The position numbers and the translations under genes are program-made. From contig NZ_VWVU01000033.1 of NCBI RefSeq assembly GCF_008638365.1, forward strand, positions 1 through 64,000: a stretch of 64,000 nucleotides of DNA. Direction: 5' to 3'. Source of the DNA: Nocardiopsis quinghaiensis. Its GTDB lineage: Bacteria; Actinomycetota; Actinomycetes; Streptosporangiales; Streptosporangiaceae. Below are positions 17,649-26,709 of this stretch, in pieces. The notes under the pieces were generated by a model. The model searched no databases. It worked only from the letters and a program-made list of their open reading frames with translations, and was not told the origin of the DNA. Every line of letters starts with the position of its first letter. Within the stretch, counting starts at the first letter, position 1.

Positions 17649-18155
17649 GCTTTCTCCTCATCGAGCGGGCGGAGGAAACAAAGACCCCACTACTGTGCGA
17701 CGCCCCGGCCTTTCGCGCCATCCCTCCGGGGAGAACTCCCCGCAAAGCCGGGATGACGCCCCGGGCACACGAAGATTATGAACCACCCTCTGAACCATGT
17801 CCGTGTGATTTAGTGCACAGGAAAGGTGCGCTCTGTAATGGCATTCCGCAATGGCGACAGTCGCAACCGGACGACCTGCGACGATGCACGAACCAATCCG
17901 CCCATAGTCACCCGGGGTGAGGAAATGCAGGTAAGCGGTCGGATGCAGCCAGAAAGGAGAGGACGAGGCACGAAAAAGCCCACACCGAAAATAATATATC
18001 CTCCCATATAGTATAACTGTCATACCCAGAAAGAACTTTGCTAAACAAAGCTTTTCCGGAGCGGTGAATGAGGGATGCCTAGCCTTTGTTAAGTTTGCGT
18101 GTCGTAGGAAAAACCGTCGACCTCAGAGAGGATGAACCCCGGAAGGGGATCGATC
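17649..18155. other. AT-rich divergent control region between HNH nuclease and ectD
   Basis: About 500 bases with no coding frame. The half next to ectD (about 17980-18100) is among the most A/T-rich DNA in the window. CTTTGCTAA at 18036-18044 and CTTTGTTAA at 18084-18092 are direct repeats 48 bases apart; the first also forms CTTTG-CTAAA-CAAAG. A CCCATATAGTATAACTGTCAT stretch at 18003-18023 loosely resembles the T4SS-associated motif. The regulatory role is inferred. Confidence 0.5.
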
Positions 18156-19064
18156 ATGACTCTGCAGATGGATCTTCCGACAACGACCGCGGACGAGTAC
18201 CCGACCCGCAAGAGCGGCGAACCCGCTCTGCTGTACCGCAAGAACCCCGCCGTCTGGGGCGCTGGTGACGGCCCCTTCACCTCCGACGAGATCAAGGGCT
18301 ACGACGACCGCGGCTACACGCAGGTCGAGTCCATCGTCACCGCCGACGAGGTCAAGGCCTACCGCGCCGAGCTGAAGCGGCTCAGCTCCGACTCCCAGCT
18401 GCGCAAGGACGAGCGCGTGATCGTCGAGCCCACCTCCGACGAGGTGCGCTCGGTGTTCGAGGTGCACAAGATCAGCAAGGTCTTCTCCGACCTGGTGAAC
18501 GATCCACGCCTGGTCGAGCGCGCCCGCCAGATCCTCGGTTCGGACGTGTACGTGCACCAGAGCCGCGTCAACTACAAACCGGGTTTCGGCGGCGGCTCGT
18601 TCTACTGGCACTCGGACTTCGAGACCTGGCACGCCGAGGACGGCATGCCGAGGATGCGGGCGGTCAGCTTCTCCGTCGCGCTGACCGAAAACTACACGCA
18701 CAACGGCGCCCTGATGATCATGCCGGGCTCGCACAAGACGTTCGTCTCGTGCGTGGGCGAGACCCCGGAGGACCACTACCGGTCCTCGCTGAAGAGCCAG
18801 CACGTGGGCACGCCCGACCAGCAGTCCCTGACCTACCTGTCCGACCAGCACGGCATCGACGTGCTCACCGGCCCGGCGGGCGGGGTGACCGTGTTCGACT
18901 CCAACTGCATGCACGGCTCGGGCGGCAACATCACGCCGTACCCGCGGTCGAACGTCTTCATCGTGTTCAACAGCGTCGAGAACGCCTGCGAGAAGCCGTT
19001 CAGCGCCCCCAGCCCGCGTCCGGAGTTCCTCTCCGCGCGTGACTTCACCCCTGCGGGTCGCTGA
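18156..19064 (+). CDS. ectD: Ectoine 5-hydroxylase
   Basis: A non-haem Fe(II), 2-oxoglutarate-dependent dioxygenase that converts ectoine to 5-hydroxyectoine, an osmotic and thermal protectant. The 302 residues carry the EctD signature around FYWHSDFETWHAEDGMPRMR. The iron triad is H152, D154 and H253, at the family's spacing, and TENYTHNGALMIMPGSHK is also diagnostic. The ATG at 18156 follows GGAAGGGG; the frame extends to 18132 without a good ribosome site. ectABC are not adjacent, so this is a stand-alone ectD with its own AT-rich control region and a strong terminator after it. Confidence 0.95.
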   Translation: MTLQMDLPTTTADEYPTRKSGEPALLYRKNPAVWGAGDGPFTSDEIKGYDDRGYTQVESIVTADEVKAYRAELKRLSSDSQLRKDERVIVEPTSDEVRSVFEVHKISKVFSDLVNDPRLVERARQILGSDVYVHQSRVNYKPGFGGGSFYWHSDFETWHAEDGMPRMRAVSFSVALTENYTHNGALMIMPGSHKTFVSCVGETPEDHYRSSLKSQHVGTPDQQSLTYLSDQHGIDVLTGPAGGVTVFDSNCMHGSGGNITPYPRSNVFIVFNSVENACEKPFSAPSPRPEFLSARDFTPAGR

Positions 19065-19075
19065 TCCGACACCCT

Positions 19076-19122
19076 GAGCCCCCGTGTGGGGCGGGCCCCG
19101 AGCCCGCCCCGCACGGGGGCTC
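19076..19122. terminator. Strong hairpin terminator after ectD
   Basis: GAGCCCCCGTGTGGGGCGGGC pairs with the reverse-complement arm ending GCACGGGGGCTC, with one mismatch, around a short loop. It separates ectD from the convergent T4SS block. Confidence 0.8.
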
Positions 19123-19181
19123 CGCTGTGCCTGGACCGTCCACCGACGTCCGCCACCGGCTGCCGGCCACCGCTGCGCCGG

Positions 19182-22100
19182 CTACTGCTGGGTGAGGGAG
19201 GTCAGGGAGTTGACCAGGACCCCGCCCAGGGCGCCGTGGGCGCGCTTGGTCGCCGGGCGCAGGGCACCGACGTCGATCCTGGTGTAGGACGAGCCCAGGT
19301 GGTCGTCCCACGGGATGCGGACGATGGCACGGCAACGGCCGCGCGCCACCCGCTCGGCGGCGTCCACGGCCTGGAGGCTGCGCTTGCTGACCCCGTTGAC
19401 CACGAGCACGGACCTGGCCCGCAGGGCACCGTAGCCGTTGCCGTCCAGCCAGTCGAAGGTCATGGAGACCGCGCGCTCGGCGTCGGCGTTGGCCGGGGCC
19501 ACCAGCACCAGCCCGTCGGCGACCGGCAGGGCGCGCGCCACGCCCGTGGCCGCCGGGTCCAACAGGGTGATGCCGTAGAAGCCGCCGAGCAGGGACGCCA
19601 GGTGACCGTAGTCGCGGTCGTCCAGGGTCTGCACGTAGGGGTCGTCCAGGGTCTGCACGACCTCCAGGCCGGTCCCGGTCCGGCTGGTGTAGCCGCCCAT
19701 CTGGGAGTAGTCCTGGACGGTCCCGGCGTTGGCGAGCAGGGCGGTGAGGGTCTCGGGGGTCTGGGCGCCGATCCGGCGGGAGAGCCCGTTGGGCCCGGGG
19801 TTGACGTCGACCGCGACGACGTGGTCGTCGCGGTGCGCGGCCAGGGTGTGGCCGACCATCAGCGTGGTGACGGTCTGCCCGGCACCGCCGGTGCAGCCCA
19901 GCACGACCAGGCTGCGCGGGCCGTCCAGGGGGGTGCGCAGGCGCTCGATGTCGCTGGCGGGCAGGTCGGAGCGGACGGGTGCCGCGCCGCCGGTGACGAC
20001 CTTGGCCAGGCGCCGCCAGCCGCGGGTGCCGCCGGAGTCGCCGGCGGGCTCCTCCGGCCGGGCCTCGGCCGGTCCGGAAGCCTGCGAGGGGACGCCGTTG
20101 GGCGTGTCCCCCAGGCGCTCCTGCTCGCCGGTCCCGTGGTCGAGCTCCAGCGCGGGCCTGGGCTCGGAACCGGACTCGTGCTCGCGCCCGGACCCGGCCG
20201 GATCGGGCCCGGGTGACCCGGACCCGGAAGGTCCGGGCTCCTCGCCGGGCGCGGGCTGGCCGAAGAGGTGGCCGATCCTGCGGGCGTTCTGCGCGACCCG
20301 GTGGAAGACGCCGTCGTGGGGACCGCCGGCCTCGTGCGTGTCCTGGTCCGCGCCTTCGGAGTGCGCGGGCCGTTCCGGGGCGGTGCTCTCGGACGGGTCC
20401 CGGTCCTCCGTCCGCGGTTCGCCGTAGGTGGCCCGGGTGAAGGACCGTTCGGCGGCCAGGGCCTCGGCCATGCTGGGATTGGCCCGGGGATCGCGGACGG
20501 CGCCGCCTCCGCCGCGGGACGCGGGACGCGGGTCCCCGGGATCGGAGGCCGCGGTGCCCCGGTCCGGGGAGGGATCTTCGCCACGGGACTCACCGGAGGA
20601 GGCGGACCGGGCGGCCTCACGGCGCCGCGCCAGGGCGGCTGCCTCGTCCTTCTCAAGGTCGGCGGCGGTACGGCGACGGTCCTGTTCGGTGTCAGCGTCC
20701 GCACGGACGTTGGCGTCGCCGCGCCCGGAGTCGTCCCGGACCTCCACGAAGCTGACGAGTTCACCGGTCCCGTGGTCGAGCTGGGTGGGCGGTTTGGACT
20801 CCTCGGTACGCGCGGAGGCCTCCACCGGCGCCCCGGTGGTCGGCTCCCCCGCGTCGGGGGCGTCCTCGGACCCGGATGGGGCGGCGTCCTCCTCGCGCAG
20901 CTCGTTGGCGGGGATGACCGGGTTGCCGCGATCGCCGACCTTGGGCTGGTCCGGATGGCGCTTCCTGCCGTCCTCGAACCACTCCGAGGGGTCCTTGACC
21001 TCACCTCCGCGCTCCCGCGCGGGAGCGGCGTCGGCGAACTTGGGGCGCGGCGGCGCCGGGGTGTCCGCGGTGCTGAGGTGCTGGTCGAGCACGGACATGT
21101 GCTCGTTCCACTCCGGGCCACGGTCCTCGGGCTCCTCGCGCGGCTGCGCGGACATGGCCTCCTGCTCGCCGGTGCCGTGGTCCAACTGCAGGGCGGGCTT
21201 GGGGGATGGTGGGGGCCCGGCGGCCTCCTCGGCGGCGGCACCGGCCGCGTCCTCCCCCGTGCGGGGCGCGTCCGCGTCCTCGGGCGCGGTGCCCTCCCGT
21301 TCGGAGGGGGGAAGCCAGGGCACGGCACCCGCGGCACCCGCGGCACCGGCGTCGGTCGCGGAACGGCCGGTGGCCGCCGCGTAACGGGCCGCGTAGTCCG
21401 ACATGTCGGCGTAGCCCGCGGGGTCGGCCTTCTCCTCCCTCTCCCCCAGCTCCCAGGGTGCGGCGTGGGGACGGTCCTCCCTGCGCCGGGGCTCCTCCGG
21501 AGCGTCACCGGTGTCCGGGAGCCCCTGTCCGCGGGCGCGGACGGCCCGCCGCTCCTTCGGGCCGCGCTCGCGCGTCCCCTCCGAACGGCGCTCCTCCAGG
21601 TCCCTGGTGACCTGGATGCCCTGCGTCCGCCCGCGCAGGCGCCGGGCGGCGGGCGTCTCCTCGTCGGTGTCGGAGACGGGAGCGTGCGCCACCTCCTCGG
21701 CGCGGACGCGCTCACGGGACCGCTCGCGGGAGCGCTGCCGTTCGGCCACCGCGTCGGCCATCTCGTCACGGCTCATGGCGGCGGTGTCGCCGACGCTGTA
21801 GGCGCTCTTGGAGGTCAGGCCGACGGGGGTCTGGCCGGAGGAGGCGCGCAGGCGCGCGAACCACGCGTCACTGTCGCGCTGCTCCTCGCCCTCGGTCTCG
21901 TAGACCGCCTCCCCGGCGAAGTCGTCGTCGGGGCCGCCGGGCCGGTCACGCCCGTCCGGCTCGGGACCGCGGACCTCCTCCGGAGTCCCGTACGCCTCCG
22001 GTCCGAGGCCGAGGCCGAAGTAGTCGAGTACGCGGCGGCCGATCCCGCGCCGGGGCGGCCGGCCTCCGTCGCCGGTACCGGTGCCGCCGCCGAAGGCCTC

Positions 22101-22907
22101 GGGTGTGCCGGGCGCCTCCTCGGGAAGGCGCGACGACGGACCCCGCCGCTCCTCGGGATCCGGGCGCGCGGCGACGGCCACGGGGACCCGCTCCGCCCCG
22201 GCCGGGGCCCTCCGCTCGGGCGTGTCCGGCCTGAGGGGCGCGGCGCCCGACCTGGCGGGTGTTCCCGCCGTTCGTTCCCGGCTCTTCGTATCCTTCGCGC
22301 TCTTCGACCTCGCGGGCGCCTCGGCCGGGGCCCTCCCGGGCCCGACCGGTGTGTACACCGGCTCGTCCTCGACCACCGGATCGTGGTCGGCGGGGGCGGC
22401 CACCCCCCGCAGCGGGGGCGCCTCGGAGCGGGCGGCGGCGCCCTTGGCCGGGGCCCCGCCGACCTCGGGTACGGCCGCCTCGCGCTCGGCACGGCGGCGT
22501 CGCCCCGTCAGGGGCAGTGGACCGGCCTCGGGGTGGCGGTGCCACACGCGCACCGCCACCCGGACCTCGGCGGGCTCGTACTCGGGCGCCAGGCGGTTGT
22601 ACACCCGCGCCTCGGTGAGGAAGCGCGCCTGCGAGATGAGCAGTTCGGTGAGGCGCTTGCCCTCGACCACCGGCCGTGTGGCCAGCACCGTGATCACTCC
22701 GGGCGGGACCACCCACAGGACCAGGTGCCAGCCGTTGCCGAACACGAACGGTGCGTTGAGGACGCTGAGCAGGACCACCCAGAGCGCGAACACGCCCAGC
22801 GCCACCCCGAAGGTGCCCACCGGGAGCGGCATGGGCAGCCGGAAATCGTAGAGCTTGTAGAGCCGCTTCTCGATACGCCAGATGTTGGTGTACGTGGGCA
22901 GATCCAC
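19182..22907 (-). CDS. TcpE-like membrane protein fused to a MinD/ParA-like ATPase domain
   Basis: A 1241-residue protein in three parts. Residues 1-130 (TYTNIWRIEKRLYKLYDFRL, then two hydrophobic helices and an ARFLTEARVYNRLAP region) resemble TcpE conjugation membrane proteins. Residues 130-980 are a very long charged, Pro/Glu/Arg-rich, probably disordered linker. Residues about 995-1241 are a ParA/MinD-like domain with LVVLGCTGGAGQTVTT, VVAVDVNPGPNGLSRR and LLDPAATGVARAL. The P-loop lysine of the GKT motif is replaced by Gln1011 and the signature lysine is also missing, so hydrolysis is doubtful. The linker carries LDHGTGE three times. GTG start with GGAGG eight bases upstream; last gene of a three-gene operon. 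Confidence 0.83.
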   Translation of the reverse strand: MDLPTYTNIWRIEKRLYKLYDFRLPMPLPVGTFGVALGVFALWVVLLSVLNAPFVFGNGWHLVLWVVPPGVITVLATRPVVEGKRLTELLISQARFLTEARVYNRLAPEYEPAEVRVAVRVWHRHPEAGPLPLTGRRRRAEREAAVPEVGGAPAKGAAARSEAPPLRGVAAPADHDPVVEDEPVYTPVGPGRAPAEAPARSKSAKDTKSRERTAGTPARSGAAPLRPDTPERRAPAGAERVPVAVAARPDPEERRGPSSRLPEEAPGTPEAFGGGTGTGDGGRPPRRGIGRRVLDYFGLGLGPEAYGTPEEVRGPEPDGRDRPGGPDDDFAGEAVYETEGEEQRDSDAWFARLRASSGQTPVGLTSKSAYSVGDTAAMSRDEMADAVAERQRSRERSRERVRAEEVAHAPVSDTDEETPAARRLRGRTQGIQVTRDLEERRSEGTRERGPKERRAVRARGQGLPDTGDAPEEPRRREDRPHAAPWELGEREEKADPAGYADMSDYAARYAAATGRSATDAGAAGAAGAVPWLPPSEREGTAPEDADAPRTGEDAAGAAAEEAAGPPPSPKPALQLDHGTGEQEAMSAQPREEPEDRGPEWNEHMSVLDQHLSTADTPAPPRPKFADAAPARERGGEVKDPSEWFEDGRKRHPDQPKVGDRGNPVIPANELREEDAAPSGSEDAPDAGEPTTGAPVEASARTEESKPPTQLDHGTGELVSFVEVRDDSGRGDANVRADADTEQDRRRTAADLEKDEAAALARRREAARSASSGESRGEDPSPDRGTAASDPGDPRPASRGGGGAVRDPRANPSMAEALAAERSFTRATYGEPRTEDRDPSESTAPERPAHSEGADQDTHEAGGPHDGVFHRVAQNARRIGHLFGQPAPGEEPGPSGSGSPGPDPAGSGREHESGSEPRPALELDHGTGEQERLGDTPNGVPSQASGPAEARPEEPAGDSGGTRGWRRLAKVVTGGAAPVRSDLPASDIERLRTPLDGPRSLVVLGCTGGAGQTVTTLMVGHTLAAHRDDHVVAVDVNPGPNGLSRRIGAQTPETLTALLANAGTVQDYSQMGGYTSRTGTGLEVVQTLDDPYVQTLDDRDYGHLASLLGGFYGITLLDPAATGVARALPVADGLVLVAPANADAERAVSMTFDWLDGNGYGALRARSVLVVNGVSKRSLQAVDAAERVARGRCRAIVRIPWDDHLGSSYTRIDVGALRPATKRAHGALGGVLVNSLTSLTQQ
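20124..21185 (-). repeat. Three copies of an LDHGTGE-coding motif in the TcpE-fusion linker
   Basis: Nearly identical 20-base stretches at 20124-20144, 20762-20781 and 21165-21185 encode QLDHGTGE or ELDHGTGE within the disordered linker. The repeated short motif in otherwise variable sequence suggests a binding peptide. Confidence 0.7.
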
Positions 22908-22925
22908 GTTCCCGGCCTCCCTCGC

Positions 22926-23255
22926 CTATTCCGTCGATACGCCCATCGCTCGGGCGATCGCCACCGCGATGACCTCGATGATGCCGGGGACGTAGAAGAC
23001 GATCCCGATGAAGATCGCCAGGATGATGAACTGCGCGAACCGCGTGATCTCCCTCGTGAACAGGAAGAACACCGCCACGATGGACACGATGACGAGGAAG
23101 AGGGGCCCGAAGAACCCGCGCAGGAAGTCGGCGAGGCCGCCGGTGTCGGGGGCGTCCTGGGTGGCCTCCGCCGCGAGGAAGAGCAGGTCGGCACCTCCGG
23201 CGGCGTGGAACACGTCCGGTGTGGAGGACATCAGGGGGAGCATGTCAGGAGCCAC
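22926..23255 (-). CDS. Small two-helix membrane protein of the T4SS-like block
   Basis: A 109-residue protein with a polar N-terminus, then FGPLFLVIVSIVAVFFLF and AQFIILAIFIGIVFYVPGII as two closely spaced membrane helices and a short tail. Position between a TcpC-like and a TcpE-like gene, size and topology fit a VirB2/VirB3- or TcpD-like pilin or channel subunit. Sequence alone does not decide among these. The GTG at 23255 has no strong ribosome site; the ATG at 23243 or 23228 could be the true start. Confidence 0.7.
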   Translation of the reverse strand: MAPDMLPLMSSTPDVFHAAGGADLLFLAAEATQDAPDTGGLADFLRGFFGPLFLVIVSIVAVFFLFTREITRFAQFIILAIFIGIVFYVPGIIEVIAVAIARAMGVSTE

Positions 23256-23315
23256 CCCCCGGTGTCGTTGCTGGTGTGCGCATGGTCCTTCTCTTCTCCT
23301 TGCCTACGGACCCCG

Positions 23316-24266
23316 TCACTCGCCGAACGAGCGTGGGGCGCCCTGGATGTCACGCACGTGCCACTCACTGCCGGAGTCCACGACGGTGACCAGGTAGTTC
23401 TGCGTCAGCTGTCCGGCTTCGTCCCCGTCGGAGGCCGGGAGGTTCCACTGGACGGTGACCGCCGCCTGTCGTATGTCATCATTCCCGTTCGAGGCTTGGG
23501 ATGGCACCGTAATATCGGACAGTTCAGCGAATTCCAGACTGTTCTCCGGAAGTGGGGCGATCGCGGCCCCCGGTTCCAGGTAGCGCTCCAGGTGCGCCGA
23601 CTCCCCCGCGTAGGCCTCGAAGAAGCCGGGCAGCACCTCCTCGAGCTGCTCCTGCGCGCGCGGATCGGTCTCGAAGGAGGAGCCCTCGGGCAGGGAGGCC
23701 TGGGCGGGCGCGGCCAGCAGGGCGGGGCTGCCGGAGACCACCAGGGCGTCACCGTCGGCGTAGACGGGCACGTCCAGGCGCATGGGCTCACCGTTGACGT
23801 CGGCACGCACGACGACGAGGGCGTTGTGGTCGTCCGCCACGTCCACCGCGGCGACCGCGAGGTTCTCGCCGGTGAGGCTGTCGGCCGGGACGTCGAGGTC
23901 GGCGGCCTCCCCCTCGGGGACGAACGCCGCCAGGTCGGACAGGCGCTCCTCGGGGTCGGCGGTGTTGAGGTAGGTCTCGGCGAACCGGAGGCCGAAGCCC
24001 GCGGCGGCGGTCTCCGGGTAGGTGACGGTGTCGCCGCTCCCGGGCTCCTCCGCCGTGTCGGGCAGGGCGAGGCCGCCGCGCAGGGGGAACCAGATGCCGT
24101 TGAAGACGACGACGATGATGAACGCCCACAGGACGGCGCGTCCCACGCCGACCCACCAGCGTCCGCCGGCTCCCGCCCGCAGCTTCCGGGCGCGGGGGGC
24201 GTCGAACTCCCCGCCGCCGTCCTCCCGGTCACGCGCGGCGGTGCCGCGCCGTGACGCACTCGCCAT
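23316..24266 (-). CDS. TcpC-like conjugation scaffold protein
   Basis: A 316-residue protein with a basic cytoplasmic tail, one membrane helix (AVLWAFIIVVVFNGIWFPLRG) and two external NTF2-like domains, the layout of TcpC (the Gram-positive VirB8 equivalent). Features include FGLRFAETYLNTADPEERLSDL and a C-terminal NYLVTVVDSGSEWHVRDIQG strand pair typical of TcpC. I chose the ATG at 24266, which has GGAGG five bases upstream; the frame runs on to 24353 through the presumed promoter motif. It is first in the operon with the small membrane protein and the TcpE fusion. Confidence 0.8.
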   Translation of the reverse strand: MASASRRGTAARDREDGGGEFDAPRARKLRAGAGGRWWVGVGRAVLWAFIIVVVFNGIWFPLRGGLALPDTAEEPGSGDTVTYPETAAAGFGLRFAETYLNTADPEERLSDLAAFVPEGEAADLDVPADSLTGENLAVAAVDVADDHNALVVVRADVNGEPMRLDVPVYADGDALVVSGSPALLAAPAQASLPEGSSFETDPRAQEQLEEVLPGFFEAYAGESAHLERYLEPGAAIAPLPENSLEFAELSDITVPSQASNGNDDIRQAAVTVQWNLPASDGDEAGQLTQNYLVTVVDSGSEWHVRDIQGAPRSFGE

Positions 24267-24658
24267 CCCCGCCTCCTGCACACAGTTCCGTACCGCCCGC
24301 TTCGGGCGGCGTATCCGCCATGCCTTGTCTACCCCATCCCTATAGTGAGGCATTGTGCGGGTTGGGAGCGTCCTTGGTGACTCCGCGTTTCCCCCTCAAC
24401 CGCACATTGCGTGCACTGGTTGAACTTCTCAAAAGGTGCACAATACGGCAATAGTCCAGCTAACTCACCCTGGGGTTGTGCACTTCGGCGCAATTCTGGT
24501 CGGACCGGAAAGGGGTTAGTTTCCCTGCGGAGAGCAAGATGTGTCCCCCGGGGGGCAGGGAACCGCTGCCCGGGCGTCACCGATCGACCGATCGGGCCGA
24601 TCCGGTCCCCAGCGCGGGTCCACCGTGCGCGCCCGGGGACATGTCCTAGATTGACGTC
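24267..24658. other. Divergent region between TcpC-like gene and acyltransferase
   Basis: It contains the T4SS motif copy at 24331-24360 and three GTGCAC hexamers (24411, 24436, 24478) in an A/T-richer segment. A TAGATT -10-like box at 24647-24652, seven bases before the acyltransferase ATG, suggests a leaderless message for that gene. Confidence 0.5.
24331..24360 (-). promoter_or_regulatory. Shared T4SS upstream motif, copy 3
   Basis: On the minus strand GCACAATGCCTCACTATAGG continues into GATGGGG. It is 64 bases before the TcpC-like start and matches the VirB4 copy at most positions. CTATAGGGAT could include a -10 element. Confidence 0.6.
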
Positions 24659-25234
24659 ATGCTCCGATACCTCGCAGCCCGGGTGTTCTGGTTCCTCAGC
24701 CGGTGGAAGCTGGACACCGGGCCCAAGCCCGACCGCCCCACCGTGCTGATCGGTGCTCCGCACACCTCCAACTGGGATTTCGTGTTGATGCTCGCCATCT
24801 CCTGGCGCCTCCGCCTGGAGCTGCACTGGCTGGGGAAGCAGAGCCTGTTCACGGGCTGGCGCGGCCCGGTCATGCGCGCGCTCGGTGGGATCCCCGTCGA
24901 TCGCGCGAATCCCGGCCGGGTCGTCGACGACGTCGTCCGGCGCGTGCGGTCCGGCGAGACCTTCGGCCTGGTCATCACCCCCGACGGCACCCGCAGGGCG
25001 CACACGCACTGGAAGTCCGGCTTCTACCGCGTCGCCCGCGAGACGGGGATGCCGGTGACGCTCGGTTTCGTCGACCGCACCACGAGGACCACCGGGCTTG
25101 GCCCGACCTTCGAGCTGACCGGCGACGTCGCGAAGGACATGGACCGCATCCGCTCCTTCTACGCCGACAAGGCGGGGCACAGCCCGGAGCGTCGCGTCGA
25201 ACCGCGCTTGCGCGAGGAGGGCGGCGCCGGCTGA
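24659..25234 (+). CDS. Lysophospholipid acyltransferase family protein (PlsC-like)
   Basis: A 191-residue acyltransferase of the glycerolipid class. The HX4D catalytic motif is APHTSNWDF near residues 36-41, GGIPVDR is the glycerol-phosphate-binding block, and ITPDGTRRAHTHWKSGFYRVA is the conserved EGTR/KxG-type block III, with Pro-Asp-Gly-Thr in place of the usual Pro-Glu-Gly-Thr. An N-terminal hydrophobic helix probably docks it on the membrane. It likely acylates a lysophospholipid or related carrier. The ATG lacks a ribosome site and may be leaderless. Confidence 0.85.
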   Translation: MLRYLAARVFWFLSRWKLDTGPKPDRPTVLIGAPHTSNWDFVLMLAISWRLRLELHWLGKQSLFTGWRGPVMRALGGIPVDRANPGRVVDDVVRRVRSGETFGLVITPDGTRRAHTHWKSGFYRVARETGMPVTLGFVDRTTRTTGLGPTFELTGDVAKDMDRIRSFYADKAGHSPERRVEPRLREEGGAG

Positions 25235-25288
25235 CCCGCGTCCGGGCCCGACGATCGATCTGAGGAACACCAGGCCCGGGACACGCGA

Positions 25289-25327
25289 AGGGGCCGCGGG
25301 TCGCGCTCGGCGCGTCCCGCGGCCCCT
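25289..25327. terminator. Bidirectional terminator between acyltransferase and ychF
   Basis: AGGGGCCGCGGG pairs perfectly with CCCGCGGCCCCT across a 15-base centre. It lies between convergent genes. Confidence 0.75.
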
Positions 25328-25345
25328 CCTCGGCCCGTGGCCGGG

Positions 25346-26431
<1,086 letters not shown>

Positions 26432-26709
26432 AAGACCAGAGTCTATGCGGCCCCACAGGTGGGACGATCCGTCCCTGGCGGGCAGACCCGGACGGAAAAC
26501 AGGGCCAATCGCCGAAACACTGTGCGCAGGTACCACTACTCCCAGTAGGTTCGACGGACGCTGCCAGGGATCCGGGGACGGTGCTCGCCCGGTGCGCACG
26601 GGCCACTCGTCACGCGCCCCGGCCCCGTCCACGGACCGGAACACGACCTCTGGCACGGGAGAGCGGCCGGTCGCTCCCGTGGCGGCCTCGTTCCTGGGGG
26701 GAGACAACT

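Noticed and set aside
20268..24254. 1328-codon plus-strand frame
   Set aside because: Antisense of the TcpE fusion and TcpC-like genes; Gly/Val/Arg-rich shadow produced by GC-rich codon bias.
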